Shown piece by piece: positions 6,889 to 15,812 of a DNA stretch of 64,000 bases. The notes beneath the pieces are model-generated. The model saw nothing but the letters and a program-made list of their open reading frames with translations, was not told the DNA's origin and did no database searches. How positions within the stretch are numbered: the first letter of the stretch is position 1; every line of letters begins with the position of its first letter. Location: positions 169,356 through 233,355 of the forward strand of contig JABDIV010000090.1 of assembly GCA_013003555.1 (NCBI GenBank), in the 5' to 3' direction. This DNA is from Flavobacteriaceae bacterium (GTDB lineage Bacteria; Bacteroidota; Bacteroidia; Flavobacteriales; Flavobacteriaceae). The position numbers and the translations under genes are program-made.

Positions 6889-8713
6889 ATTGAAAACTTT
6901 GCATTTCTACGAGGTTGCGATAGGTGCCTGCAGCGGATAGAAGTTCGTCGTGTTTGCCTTGCTCAACAATCTTGCCTTTTTGCATCACAACAATACGATC
7001 GGCTCTTTGAATTGTCGACAACCTATGTGCGATAACAATGGAGGTTCTGTTTTTCATCATGTTTTCCAGGGCTTCCTGAACCAGTCTTTCACTTTCGGTA
7101 TCGAGTGCTGAGGTCGCTTCATCCAGGATCATGATCGGTGGGTTTTTTAAGACCGCTCGTGCGATACTCAGTCGCTGCTTTTGTCCGCCCGATAATTTAT
7201 TCCCTGCATCACCGATATGGGTGTCAATGCCCGACGGGAGATCTTTAACGAATTCCCATGCATTCGCCACCTTAAGGGCTTCGATGATTTCGTTATCACT
7301 TGAACCTGGCTTGCCCAGACTGATATTGTTTTTAACGGAATCATTAAATAAAATGGAGTCCTGAGTCACCAACCCAATAAGTTGTCTTAATGACCGTTTG
7401 CTTAAATCTCTAATATCAACTCCGTCTATCGCTATGCTTCCGTCATTTACATCATAAAAGCGCATTATTAGATTTGCGATGGTCGATTTTCCACTGCCTG
7501 ATTGCCCGACCAATGCAACGGTTTTCCCTTTCTCAATGGAGAGTGAAAAATCCTTGAGAACCAACTCATCCTCATATTTGAAGTTTATGTTATTGAGTTC
7601 AATGGAGGTCTTAAAGTCCGAAAGCTCTTTGGCATCGATTTTATCTTCAAGAGTCGAAGTTGTATCGATGATCTGTAAAACCCTGTCAGCCGCCGCATTG
7701 CCGGCTCTGACTTTATAACTGGCCTTGGAGATTGCTTTGGCCGGGGTGAGGATTTGGTAGGCCAGTGCCATGTAACCAATAAAGGCACCACCTGAAAGCG
7801 TCTTATCGATAAGCACCATGCTTCCTCCATACCATAACAGGGCTGCAATTGTTAATATTCCAAGAAATTCGCTTGTGGGCGAGGCCAGGTTCTGCCTGTT
7901 TAATAATGTGTTTGAAAATCGATAAAACCGATTCGTGGAGTCCTTGAATTTAGAACCGAATTGGTTCTCAGCATTAAATGCTTTGATAACCTTCAATCCG
8001 CTCAGTGTTTCTTCCATGGTAGAAAGAAATTCACCTTGCTCTTTCTGTACACGATCTGATTTTCGCTTCAGGCTTTTCCCAATTCTTGATATGATAATAC
8101 CTGCTATTGGAATAAAGATAAATACGAAGATGGTTAGTTTAACCGAGATCATGAACATAGCTACAATTGCAAAAAGAATGGTGAGCGGTTCTTTAATGAT
8201 GAGTTCTAAGACAGCCAACAACGAATTCTTCACTTCATTTACATCACCCGAAATCCGTGCGATGATATCGCCTTTTTTCTGCTCCGAAAAATAGGAAATA
8301 GGCAATTGAGTTACCTTCTCATATACTGCATTCCGAAGATCCTTTAACACCCCATTCCGAAGAAAAGTAATAAAGAAAAGTGCCAGGTAGTTAAAAAAGT
8401 TTTTTAGAAGAAAAAGGCTAATAATGATAACGATCATATAAAGCAAGGATCGCTGTGCACCATGGGTATCGGTTGTGGTGGTGATAAAGTAATTCATCGA
8501 ATCCTGCACATAGGATTTCAAGCCATTAAACCCATCATAAACAGGTTTGTCATACACTTTCTGCCCCTCTCCAAACAGCACATTGATCATTGGCATCAGC
8601 GACACCATCGCCAGCGTGCTGAAGAGGGCGTAAAAAATGTTGCATACGATATTGAGTACCCCAAAACGCTTATATGGTAAAATATATTTGTAAAGTTTTT
8701 TGAGGTATTCCAT
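6887..8713 (-). CDS. MsbA-like ABC exporter (fused permease and ATPase)
   Basis: A 608-residue half-transporter of the ABCB/MsbA type that works as a homodimer in the inner membrane, most likely flipping lipids or exporting hydrophobic compounds. Residues 1-320 hold six membrane helices; the ATPase domain has Walker A GQSGSGKST at about 401-409, a Q-loop (TQDSILFN), the signature LSGGQKQR at about 505-512, Walker B IMILDEATSALD at about 525 and the H-loop IAHRLSTI. It starts one base after the phosphohexomutase gene, so both are in one operon. Lipid A flipping is a reasonable guess but cannot be told from sequence alone. Confidence 0.9.
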   Translation of the reverse strand: MEYLKKLYKYILPYKRFGVLNIVCNIFYALFSTLAMVSLMPMINVLFGEGQKVYDKPVYDGFNGLKSYVQDSMNYFITTTTDTHGAQRSLLYMIVIIISLFLLKNFFNYLALFFITFLRNGVLKDLRNAVYEKVTQLPISYFSEQKKGDIIARISGDVNEVKNSLLAVLELIIKEPLTILFAIVAMFMISVKLTIFVFIFIPIAGIIISRIGKSLKRKSDRVQKEQGEFLSTMEETLSGLKVIKAFNAENQFGSKFKDSTNRFYRFSNTLLNRQNLASPTSEFLGILTIAALLWYGGSMVLIDKTLSGGAFIGYMALAYQILTPAKAISKASYKVRAGNAAADRVLQIIDTTSTLEDKIDAKELSDFKTSIELNNINFKYEDELVLKDFSLSIEKGKTVALVGQSGSGKSTIANLIMRFYDVNDGSIAIDGVDIRDLSKRSLRQLIGLVTQDSILFNDSVKNNISLGKPGSSDNEIIEALKVANAWEFVKDLPSGIDTHIGDAGNKLSGGQKQRLSIARAVLKNPPIMILDEATSALDTESERLVQEALENMMKNRTSIVIAHRLSTIQRADRIVVMQKGKIVEQGKHDELLSAAGTYRNLVEMQSFQ

Positions 8714-10444
8714 TTAATTGAGTTTCATGTCCTCAAGAATCGCGTCAATGCGTGATTCGAGTTCACTGTTTACCTTTTGAAAATCACTTTTATCTCTCAA
8801 TTCGGTATTCACACTGATATAGAATTTGATCTTCGGCTCTGTACCGCTGGGTCTCAGGGCAACCTTGCTGCCGTCTTCGGTATAATAGATCAGAACATTT
8901 GATTTTGGAATATCTATTTGCGTTTCTATCCCATCAATCATGTTCCTGGCGATTGACAATTGGTAATCCTCTACTTTAACAACTTTAGATCCGTTCAGAC
9001 TCTTCAACGGATTTTCTCTGGCATCGATCATCATTTGTTTAATGACTTCTGCTCCCTCAATACCTTTCTTTGTCAGTGAGACCAGTCGTTCCTTGAAAAA
9101 CCCGTGCTCAACATATAAGTCGATCAATTCTTTATAAAAAGAGGAACCCCTTGACTTAGCATTTGCTGCGATCTCACAGGCCAAAAGAGTAGCCGTTACC
9201 GCGTCTTTGTCACGAACAAAATCGCCTACCATAAAACCAAAACTTTCTTCTCCGCCACCAATGAAGTCCAGTTCCGGAAAATCATGAATCATTTTTGCGA
9301 TCCACTTGAATCCGGTTAAGCCTTCCTTGTATTCAACGTTGAAAGCTTCCGCCAGTTTTTGAACCATAGGGGTCGAGACAATGGTCGATCCAATAAATTC
9401 ATTCCCTTTTAACCTCCCGCTTTCCTGCCAATGTTTTATGAGAAATTCAGTCATGACAACCATGGTTTGGTTACCATTAAGCAAGCTCATTTTTCCGTCT
9501 AAATCACGTACGGCAATACCAACACGATCGCTATCGGGGTCGGTGCCGATCACGATATCAGCATTGTGCTTATCAGCGAGATTTAGGGCCATTTTAAGCG
9601 CTTCAGGTTCTTCAGGGTTAGGTGATTTAACAGTCGGGAAATCACCATCAGGCTTCGCCTGCTCCTCGACGATAAAAACCTGAGTATATCCGGCCCTTTT
9701 AAGTGTTTCAGGAATCAGGGTAATGGATGTACCGTGGAGTGAGGTAAAAACTATTTTTAAGTTTTCACGGCTATTTTCCGGTAGGTCAAAATGACAATTT
9801 TTTATCGATGCGTCGATAAAGGTATTGTCTATGTCTTCCCCTATATAATTTATCAAACTCGAATTGGGTTTGAATTTAATTTCCGAATAATCGATTTGAT
9901 TTATGGTCTCCACAATAAGCGCATCATGTGGCGGTACCAACTGGCCGCCATCCTCCCAGTAAACCTTATAGCCATTATATTCGGGTGGATTATGTGAAGC
10001 TGTTAACACGATGCCGCATTGGCAGTTCAAATGCTTTAATGCAAATGATAATTCCGGGGTTGGCCGCAGATCTTCAAAGAGAAAGACTTCAATGTCATTT
10101 GCAGAAAACACATCAGCAACGATTTTAGCAAACGATTTGCTATTATGCCTGCAATCATAAGCGATGGCTACCCGTATCTTTCGATCGGGAAACGACCGAT
10201 GCAAATAATTGCTCAGACCCTGGGTATTTTTTCCAAGGGTGTACTTGTTAATTCTATTGGTGCCAACACCCATAACCCCACGCATACCACCGGTTCCAAA
10301 TTCAAGATTTTTATAAAAACTTTCTTTTAATTCCTTTGGATTGGATGCAATGAGATGTTTGATTTGCGTTTGGGTTGATTCATCAAAATCTGGGGTAAGC
10401 CAGGTGTTTACTTTGTTGAGTATATCAGGCTCTATATGGATCAT
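8714..10444 (-). CDS. Phosphohexomutase (phosphoglucomutase/phosphomannomutase, PGM2-like)
   Basis: A 576-residue alpha-D-phosphohexomutase that interconverts hexose 1- and 6-phosphates. All four family motifs are present: the phosphoserine loop [13 protein letters not shown] at about 147-159, the metal loop [10 protein letters not shown] at about 300, the sugar loop GGGEESFGF at about 394 and the phosphate loop [12 protein letters not shown] at about 527. The length and the GGQLVPPHD segment match the long PGM2-type group that is common in Bacteroidota. Glucose 1-phosphate made here would feed polysaccharide or lipopolysaccharide precursors, in keeping with the coupled exporter and nearby glycosyltransferase. 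Confidence 0.93.
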   Translation of the reverse strand: MIHIEPDILNKVNTWLTPDFDESTQTQIKHLIASNPKELKESFYKNLEFGTGGMRGVMGVGTNRINKYTLGKNTQGLSNYLHRSFPDRKIRVAIAYDCRHNSKSFAKIVADVFSANDIEVFLFEDLRPTPELSFALKHLNCQCGIVLTASHNPPEYNGYKVYWEDGGQLVPPHDALIVETINQIDYSEIKFKPNSSLINYIGEDIDNTFIDASIKNCHFDLPENSRENLKIVFTSLHGTSITLIPETLKRAGYTQVFIVEEQAKPDGDFPTVKSPNPEEPEALKMALNLADKHNADIVIGTDPDSDRVGIAVRDLDGKMSLLNGNQTMVVMTEFLIKHWQESGRLKGNEFIGSTIVSTPMVQKLAEAFNVEYKEGLTGFKWIAKMIHDFPELDFIGGGEESFGFMVGDFVRDKDAVTATLLACEIAANAKSRGSSFYKELIDLYVEHGFFKERLVSLTKKGIEGAEVIKQMMIDARENPLKSLNGSKVVKVEDYQLSIARNMIDGIETQIDIPKSNVLIYYTEDGSKVALRPSGTEPKIKFYISVNTELRDKSDFQKVNSELESRIDAILEDMKLN

Positions 10445-10464
10445 AATTAAAATAAATTAAACAA

Positions 10465-10472
10465 CAAAAGTA
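10465..10472 (-). promoter_or_regulatory. -7 promoter box of the phosphohexomutase operon
   Basis: TACTTTTG on the minus strand, exact TAnnTTTG, about 21 bases before the ATG at 10444. No TTG at the proper upstream distance. Confidence 0.45.
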
Positions 10473-10579
10473 ACCATTTGTTGAGAGTTTGTTTGATGCT
10501 TTATGAAATTTTTAAAACCAATAGGTTTTAATTGAGAGGACAATTATCAGACATTTGAAATGCTGGCTTAATGATCTGG

Positions 10580-11530
10580 CTAATCGAGATTTTCGGTCGA
10601 TTCGATTTTGTATCTTTCCTTGTCACGGGCTGAGCGCAGGATGATCTCACCAAGAAAACCAGCGACAAAAAATTGTGTGCCGATAATCATGGTCACAAGT
10701 GAAATATAGAATTGTGGACGTTCTGTCAACAATCGGCCGCCTGGATTGATGAATATTTTATCAATGCCGAGGTAAGCTGCAAAAATGAGCCCGATCACGA
10801 ACATCAAAGCGCCCAGTGCTCCGAAAAAATGCATTGGTCGTTTACCAAATTTCGAAACAAACCAAATCGTGATCAAGTCGAGGAATCCGTTTATAAATCT
10901 TTCCATACCAAATTTTGTTTTTCCATATTTTCGTGCCTGGTGCTTAACCACCTTTTCACCGATTTTATCAAACCCCTGGTTTTTTGCCAAAACCGGAATA
11001 TATCGATGCATTTCTCCATGAACATCGATCGTTTTAACCACCGTTTTCTTGTAGGCTTTTAAACCACAATTAAAATCATGAAGTTTTACACCGGATGTCT
11101 TTCGTGCAGCCCAGTTAAAAAGCTTGGACGGCATATTTTTCATAATTACCGAATCGTACCGTTTCTTTTTCCATCCTGAAACCAGGTCGAAATTCTTTTC
11201 CCGTAGCAGGTTGACCAATTCGGGGATTTCTTCAGGATTGTCCTGCAGGTCGGCATCCATAGTAATAACAATATCCCCTTGAGTCGCATTAAAACCGGCA
11301 TGAAGGGCTTGAGATTTACCATAATTCCGTAAAAATTTAATCCCTTTTATATTGCTATTTTGTTGTGATAAGGTTTCAATTAAATCCCAGGAACCATCGT
11401 CAGAGCCGTCATCGATGAAGATAACCTCATAAGAAAAGTGATTGGATCGCATTACATTTTCGATCCAATCACTTAATTCATTTAAAGATTCTCTCTCGTT
11501 AAGAAGAGGTATGACTATTGATACATCCAT
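10580..11530 (-). CDS. Family 2 glycosyltransferase, polyprenyl-phosphate sugar transferase type
   Basis: A 316-residue GT2 enzyme of the DPM1/GtrB/ArnC-like type that moves a sugar from a nucleotide donor to polyprenyl phosphate at the inner membrane. The N-terminal GT-A fold starts SIVIPLLNERESL; donor binding uses FIDDGSDDGSW and MDADLQDNPEE (about 90-100). Two C-terminal membrane helices (about 235-257 and 275-297) anchor it, as in GtrB. It is separated by seven bases from the upstream DUF4199 gene and thus probably co-transcribed with it. The sugar handled is unknown. Confidence 0.9.
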   Translation of the reverse strand: MDVSIVIPLLNERESLNELSDWIENVMRSNHFSYEVIFIDDGSDDGSWDLIETLSQQNSNIKGIKFLRNYGKSQALHAGFNATQGDIVITMDADLQDNPEEIPELVNLLREKNFDLVSGWKKKRYDSVIMKNMPSKLFNWAARKTSGVKLHDFNCGLKAYKKTVVKTIDVHGEMHRYIPVLAKNQGFDKIGEKVVKHQARKYGKTKFGMERFINGFLDLITIWFVSKFGKRPMHFFGALGALMFVIGLIFAAYLGIDKIFINPGGRLLTERPQFYISLVTMIIGTQFFVAGFLGEIILRSARDKERYKIESTENLD

Positions 11531-11537
11531 TCATGCA

Positions 11538-12068
11538 TTAGGCTTGATCTGGATTTTTCTTTTTGATTATGGCCGAACCGATTAAACCGAAAATAGAATA
11601 AATCACAAGGCCGATAAGATAATTTGTTAATTGTGTGCCTATGGCGAAATTATCCTTCTTTTGGGCTTCTGCCAATTGCTGTTTTATCACATCATCGGGT
11701 GCTCCAAAACTTTCCATGCGTTCCTTGGTCACGATGAGTAATTTTTCGTTGAATTCTTTGGCAGCATCAGGATCTACAACAGTAAAGATGATAAAACCGA
11801 TTACTGTTGCTAAAAGGGTGCCAACTAAAACCGTTAGAAAAAATGAAGTAAAAACGTCCTTAAATGAGATAAAACCACCCATCATCTTTTTCGATTTTAC
11901 CGCTGATATAAATCCAACCACTAACACGACAATAAAGAGTCCGATACCATACCACCATTCGAGCATCATGTCGAGATTAACGCTCCAGGCGATTACGGTG
12001 ATAAGCGAGAGGCCAAGCCCGAGGTATAATCCATAATTCAGGGCACTTGTCTTAATAGATTTTTCCAT
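11538..12068 (-). CDS. DUF4199 family membrane protein
   Basis: A 176-residue inner membrane protein with four predicted helices: two near the N-terminus, one around SFFLTVLVGTLLATVIGFIIF and one at NYLIGLVIYSIFGLIGS, then a lysine-rich tail. The GGFISFKDVF segment and the overall layout match DUF4199, a family found mainly in Bacteroidota with no known function. A helical region between helices 3 and 4 (KEFNEKLLIVTKERMESFG) probably lies outside the membrane. It is transcribed ahead of the GT2 gene, a frequent pairing in flavobacteria, and divergently from rpmE2. Confidence 0.82.
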   Translation of the reverse strand: MEKSIKTSALNYGLYLGLGLSLITVIAWSVNLDMMLEWWYGIGLFIVVLVVGFISAVKSKKMMGGFISFKDVFTSFFLTVLVGTLLATVIGFIIFTVVDPDAAKEFNEKLLIVTKERMESFGAPDDVIKQQLAEAQKKDNFAIGTQLTNYLIGLVIYSIFGLIGSAIIKKKNPDQA

Positions 12069-12106
12069 TAGAAAATATTTTAGGTTGTTTGTAGTCTGTT
12101 AGTTTA

Positions 12107-12114
12107 CAAAGATA
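12107..12114 (-). promoter_or_regulatory. -7 promoter box of DUF4199-GT2 operon
   Basis: TATCTTTG on the minus strand, exact TAnnTTTG, 38 bases before the ATG at 12068. Divergent from the rpmE2 promoter. Confidence 0.45.
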
Positions 12115-12159
12115 CTAAATCGTTACATTGTTCGGCTTATTAAAAAAAGAAATAAACAC

Positions 12160-12189
12160 TTGTCGATTTCTAAAAATTCACTAAATTTG
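12160..12189 (+). promoter_or_regulatory. Promoter of rpmE2
   Basis: TTG at 12160-12162, 19-nt spacer, then TAAATTTG at 12182-12189. Both elements match the flavobacterial consensus and lie 33 bases before the true ATG at 12222. Confidence 0.75.
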
Positions 12190-12221
12190 CAGCTCGAAAA
12201 TTGATAAAAGGTTTATCTGTC

Positions 12222-12473
12222 ATGCAAAAGGAAATACATCCGGAAAATTATCGACTTGTAGCATTTAAGGATATGTCGAATGATGATGTCTTTATTACAA
12301 AGTCAACAGCCGATTCGAATGAAACAATAGAAGTCGATGGTGTTGAATACCCATTGATCAAAATGGAAATTTCAAGAACTTCGCATCCATATTATACCGG
12401 TAAGTCGAAATTGGTTGACACCGCCGGACGAATCGATAAGTTCAAGAACAAATACGCTAAGTTCAAAAAATAA
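12222..12473 (+). CDS. rpmE2: Ribosomal protein L31, type B
   Basis: Large-subunit ribosomal protein L31 of the type B form, which lacks the zinc-binding cysteines of type A. The 83-residue product starts MQKEIHPENYRLVAFKDM and has the typical SRTSHPYYTGKSKLVDTAGR near the end. The frame can be opened at a TTG at 12201, but that would put the start next to the promoter; the ATG at 12222 fits the family length. In other bacteria the zinc-free form is under zinc control; here I see a normal housekeeping promoter and a strong terminator, so it is transcribed alone. Confidence 0.96.
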   Translation: MQKEIHPENYRLVAFKDMSNDDVFITKSTADSNETIEVDGVEYPLIKMEISRTSHPYYTGKSKLVDTAGRIDKFKNKYAKFKK

Positions 12474-12496
12474 GAACTTAATAAAGATATTAGTAC

Positions 12497-12528
12497 AAAG
12501 CCTTTCAGCAATTGAAAGGCTTTTTTAT
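12497..12528 (+). terminator. Intrinsic terminator of rpmE2
   Basis: AAAGCCTTTCA pairs perfectly with TGAAAGGCTTT around the loop GCAAT, followed by T6. An alternative ATG at 12512 for the next gene lies inside this hairpin and is therefore unlikely to be used. Confidence 0.9.
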
Positions 12529-12547
12529 TTTTACAAAAACCAAGGTC

Positions 12548-13729
12548 ATGAATTATATTCTATTTGACGGTCCGCATCGCACCAACCTTTTACCTTTTAC
12601 TTACACCAGACCGGTCGCGGATATAAGGATCGGGATCATGACCATAAGGCAAAAATGGGAATCTTATCTCGGTTATACAATAACCACAGTTACAGAGGAT
12701 TACTTGTCCGATAAGTATCCCATGGTGGAATTTGATCGGAATATCATGATCAATGCTTCCTATCTGCCCAATGCCGAACTGGTTACCCTTATTAAAGGAT
12801 TGGAGCCGAAACAGGCCATTTTTAATGGCGAAGATTTGATTGCCTTTTTTACAGAGGAGTCGCAGGATGATATTGACCTGGAGAGCTATTCACCTATCGA
12901 ATTTGAAGGGAAGGTTTTTAAAATCGAGAATACCTGGGATATTTTTTCTAAAAACGGTGAGGCTATCCGAGATGACTTTGAGCTTTTGACAAAAGATCGC
13001 AAATCTGAAACCATTCCCGCTACGGTGAATACAATGCAAGCGCATGATATATTTATTGAGCCTGGGGCAAAATTGAACTTTGTGACCTTGAATGCTTCAT
13101 CTGGACCAATATATATCGGCAGAGATGCCGAAATTATGGAGGGTTCATTAATTCGCGGACCCTTTGCATTGTGTGAGGGTGCAACGGTGAAGATGGGAGC
13201 TAAGATCTATGGCCCTACGACAGTCGGACCCTTTAGCAAGGCGGGAGGCGAGATTAATAATTCGGTTCTTTTTGGTTATTCGAATAAAGGTCACGACGGT
13301 TTCTTAGGAAATTCAGTTCTCGGTGAATGGTGCAATCTTGGAGCCGACACCAATATTTCAAATCTAAAGAATAACTATGCTGAGGTAAGGCTGTGGGATT
13401 ATGACACCGAGGGTTTTGCCCGGACAGGACTTCAGTTTTGTGGTCTAATGATGGGTGATCACAGTAAATGTGGCATAAACACTATGTTTAATACCGGCAC
13501 TGTTGTTGGTGTTAATGCGAATATTTTTGGAAGCGGCTACCCAAGAAATTTTATACCCAGCTTTAGTTGGGGAGGCCATGGCGGATTTACCCTATATCAA
13601 ACAAAAAAGGCATTTGAAGTTGCTCGAGAAGTTATGAGGCGGCGACAAGTCGAATTTACACTTCAGGATGAAAACATACTCAATCATGTTTTCGAGTTGA
13701 CGAGCAAATTCAGAAGACATTACCAATAA
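12548..13729 (+). CDS. GlmU-like sugar nucleotidyltransferase/acyltransferase of Bacteroidota
   Basis: A 393-residue protein of the Bacteroidota GlmU family (a divergent N-terminal nucleotidyltransferase-like half and a C-terminal left-handed beta-helix of hexapeptide repeats). It begins MNYILFDGPHRTNLLPFTYTRP with the family's conserved ILFD and RPVADIR; the beta-helix runs from about residue 185 to 345 (IYIGRDAEIMEG, GDHSKCGINTMF, VVGVNANIFG). It may make UDP-N-acetylglucosamine for peptidoglycan and lipopolysaccharide, replacing standard GlmU. The ATG at 12548 was chosen because an upstream ATG lies within the rpmE2 terminator. Confidence 0.87.
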   Translation: MNYILFDGPHRTNLLPFTYTRPVADIRIGIMTIRQKWESYLGYTITTVTEDYLSDKYPMVEFDRNIMINASYLPNAELVTLIKGLEPKQAIFNGEDLIAFFTEESQDDIDLESYSPIEFEGKVFKIENTWDIFSKNGEAIRDDFELLTKDRKSETIPATVNTMQAHDIFIEPGAKLNFVTLNASSGPIYIGRDAEIMEGSLIRGPFALCEGATVKMGAKIYGPTTVGPFSKAGGEINNSVLFGYSNKGHDGFLGNSVLGEWCNLGADTNISNLKNNYAEVRLWDYDTEGFARTGLQFCGLMMGDHSKCGINTMFNTGTVVGVNANIFGSGYPRNFIPSFSWGGHGGFTLYQTKKAFEVAREVMRRRQVEFTLQDENILNHVFELTSKFRRHYQ

Positions 13730-13734
13730 AAATA

Positions 13735-14073
13735 ATGCTCGGATTATTAGTCATATTCTTCATAGGGAAATACTTTTATGAATTGGCGCAAAAATATAAT
13801 AAGAACAAATGGCTTTATGCTATTTTGGGTATCGTCGTCTATTATGCGGCTGGAGCAGTTTTGGGGGTAACTTTGGGTTTAGCAGATATCGTATTCGGGT
13901 TGAATATTGACTGGGATAATTCAATAGGACTCAATCTTCTTGGTTTGCCGGCAGGTATTGTGGCCGATTATGGGTTTTTTTACTTCCTTCGGAAAAAATG
14001 GAAAAATGAATTTACCGTCCCTGAAGACGAGATCATGAAAATAGGAGAATCGCTTGATGAAACTAAATACTAG
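13735..14073 (+). CDS. Small membrane protein of unknown function
   Basis: A 112-residue protein starting six bases after the GlmU-like gene, so they share an operon. It has three likely membrane helices (LLVIFFIGKYFYELA, YAILGIVVYYAAGAVLGVTL, LNLLGLPAGIVADYGFFYFL) and a charged C-terminal tail EFTVPEDEIMKIGESL. I do not recognise a named family. Its end is two bases from the end of the convergent peptide-binding protein gene, with no terminator between them. Confidence 0.65.
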   Translation: MLGLLVIFFIGKYFYELAQKYNKNKWLYAILGIVVYYAAGAVLGVTLGLADIVFGLNIDWDNSIGLNLLGLPAGIVADYGFFYFLRKKWKNEFTVPEDEIMKIGESLDETKY

Positions 14074-14074
14074 A

Positions 14075-15664
14075 TTATTCCTTTTTCACGCGACGTAAAT
14101 CCAATAAATTGACTGGGTTGATTCCCAGTCCCTTAACTTCTTTTCTTGTAAATCGGACAACTTCATCATAAAAAAGCGGGACAACCGGTGTGGCCTGCAT
14201 AACCAAAGAGTCCATTTTAGTATATAAGTTTTCACGTGCTTTGGTATCGGTCTGTAAAAAGGCAGTTTCGTACCACAAATCGAAATCCGGATTTGTAAAA
14301 TGAGTATAATTGGGTCCGCCGGGGGCGAAATTCTTACTGTAATATAACGAGAGATAATTTTCAGCATCGGGATAGTCGGCTATCCAGCTGGCCCTGAACA
14401 TATTTAATTTTCCGTTTGCTTTTGAGTCCTTTAAACTTGAGGCAGGGACGACATCAACTACGATCTCCAGGCCCGATTTCTGCAGCTCTCTTTGAATGAA
14501 TTCACAAAAACTCAGATAATTGCTGGTCGTGGTTAAGGTCACTGTGGGATTGCTTATGCCACTTTCTTTTTTAAAAAGAGAAACCAGGGCTTTCGATTGT
14601 TCCGGATCGTATCTGAAACCGATTGAATCATCAAACCCGGGAAGCCCTTTTGGAATGAATCCGCCATTAGCTGGAATTCCGATGCCGTTTCTTAAATAGG
14701 TCATCATTTTTTTACGATCGAATCCAAGGTTTATAGCTTTTCTAATCAATTCTGATTGCACTTCAGGAACTTCAGCTTCCATAAAGAATGCCAGGTATTC
14801 GGTGTTTAAATAAGGTCCGCGAATCATATTAACATCTTTCACATAGCGAGATTGCAGCTGACCTGTAGCCGTTAGGATTTCATCCTTGTAGGAGGCATCG
14901 AGTCCGCTAACAAAATCGATATTTCCCTGAGCGAACTGAAGGAATTCACTTTGTTTATCCGGTAAAAAAGTAATGGCTACTGCCTCAAGATGGGGGAGGG
15001 ACTGTCCGTTTTCATCCCGTTCAAAATAATCTGGATTTTTTCGAAATACAAGTTTGATGTTTTCCTCCCAGCGTTTGAAATAAAAAGGACCGGTTCCTAT
15101 GGGATTTGCCCGGAAGTCATTTTTATAATGCTCAACAATCTCCCGTGGAACAACGGAACAGTATTTCATGCTGAGTAAGCCCAGAAAAGCCGGAAACGGT
15201 TGTTTCAACTTAATCATTAATACCGAATCGTTTATCGCTTTAAATGAATCGACCTTTCCCATAACCCAGCGACCTGGCGATGCAAGACGATTGTCGATCA
15301 GACGATTTAGGCTATACTCAAAATCAATGGCTTTAACGGCCCGCGTACTGTCCGGCCCGAACAATTCATGCTTGTGAAAAAACACATCTTTTCTCAGCGT
15401 AAATATATACTCCTTTCCATCTTCAGAGATCTGCCATGATTCGGCTATACTGGGTTGAACACGCATTTGATCATCCATTTGAACCAAACCATTAAACAGC
15501 TGATTGGTCGCCCAAATATCGGCCAGGTCTTTTGAAAAAGCGGGATCGAGAGAGCCGATATTTTTGTGCTCATTATATCGAAAAACCAGATGGGAACGGT
15601 CGTCCCTCGAATCACAATTCAAAAGGCACAGACCCAAGACAAAGAATAAGATGAATTTCGACAA
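14075..15664 (-). CDS. Oligopeptide-type ABC transporter substrate-binding lipoprotein (SBP family 5)
   Basis: A 529-residue solute-binding protein of family 5 (OppA/DppA type). The start must be the TTG at 15664, because the lipoprotein signal begins there (SKFILFFVLGLCLLNC, lipidated Cys at 17) and no ATG precedes it. Family features include GSLDPAFSKDLADIW, LFNGLVQMDDQMRVQPSIAESW, ISEDGKEYIFTLRKDVFFH and NPIGTGPFYFKRW. It would bind peptides or similar compounds for an inner-membrane ABC importer, but no permease or ATPase gene lies beside it, so it may work with a distant transporter or as a stand-alone binding protein. Confidence 0.88.
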   Translation of the reverse strand: MSKFILFFVLGLCLLNCDSRDDRSHLVFRYNEHKNIGSLDPAFSKDLADIWATNQLFNGLVQMDDQMRVQPSIAESWQISEDGKEYIFTLRKDVFFHKHELFGPDSTRAVKAIDFEYSLNRLIDNRLASPGRWVMGKVDSFKAINDSVLMIKLKQPFPAFLGLLSMKYCSVVPREIVEHYKNDFRANPIGTGPFYFKRWEENIKLVFRKNPDYFERDENGQSLPHLEAVAITFLPDKQSEFLQFAQGNIDFVSGLDASYKDEILTATGQLQSRYVKDVNMIRGPYLNTEYLAFFMEAEVPEVQSELIRKAINLGFDRKKMMTYLRNGIGIPANGGFIPKGLPGFDDSIGFRYDPEQSKALVSLFKKESGISNPTVTLTTTSNYLSFCEFIQRELQKSGLEIVVDVVPASSLKDSKANGKLNMFRASWIADYPDAENYLSLYYSKNFAPGGPNYTHFTNPDFDLWYETAFLQTDTKARENLYTKMDSLVMQATPVVPLFYDEVVRFTRKEVKGLGINPVNLLDLRRVKKE

Positions 15665-15786
15665 ATTTTATAAATGATTTTATTCAGCGGAAAGATAAAA
15701 CTTTAGGGTCATGCAATGAAAAATTTAATAGAATTCTTAGCTTAAACCGCAAAACCGGCAATCCCGTTTAACCGTACTCTTTTTAT

Positions 15787-15794
15787 TACCTTTG
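15787..15794 (+). promoter_or_regulatory. -7 promoter box of mtaB
   Basis: TACCTTTG, exact TAnnTTTG, 18 bases before the ATG at 15813. A TTG start candidate at 15792 falls inside this box and is therefore an artefact. No TTG at -33 distance; GTT is near the right place. Confidence 0.5.
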
Positions 15795-15812
15795 CAGCCT
15801 GGATATAAAACC

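Noticed and set aside
10514..10529. Hairpin AAAACC/GGTTTT after the GT2 gene
   Set aside because: The 3' flank on the minus strand is AAAAATTTC without a U-run; it is probably too weak to be a terminator.
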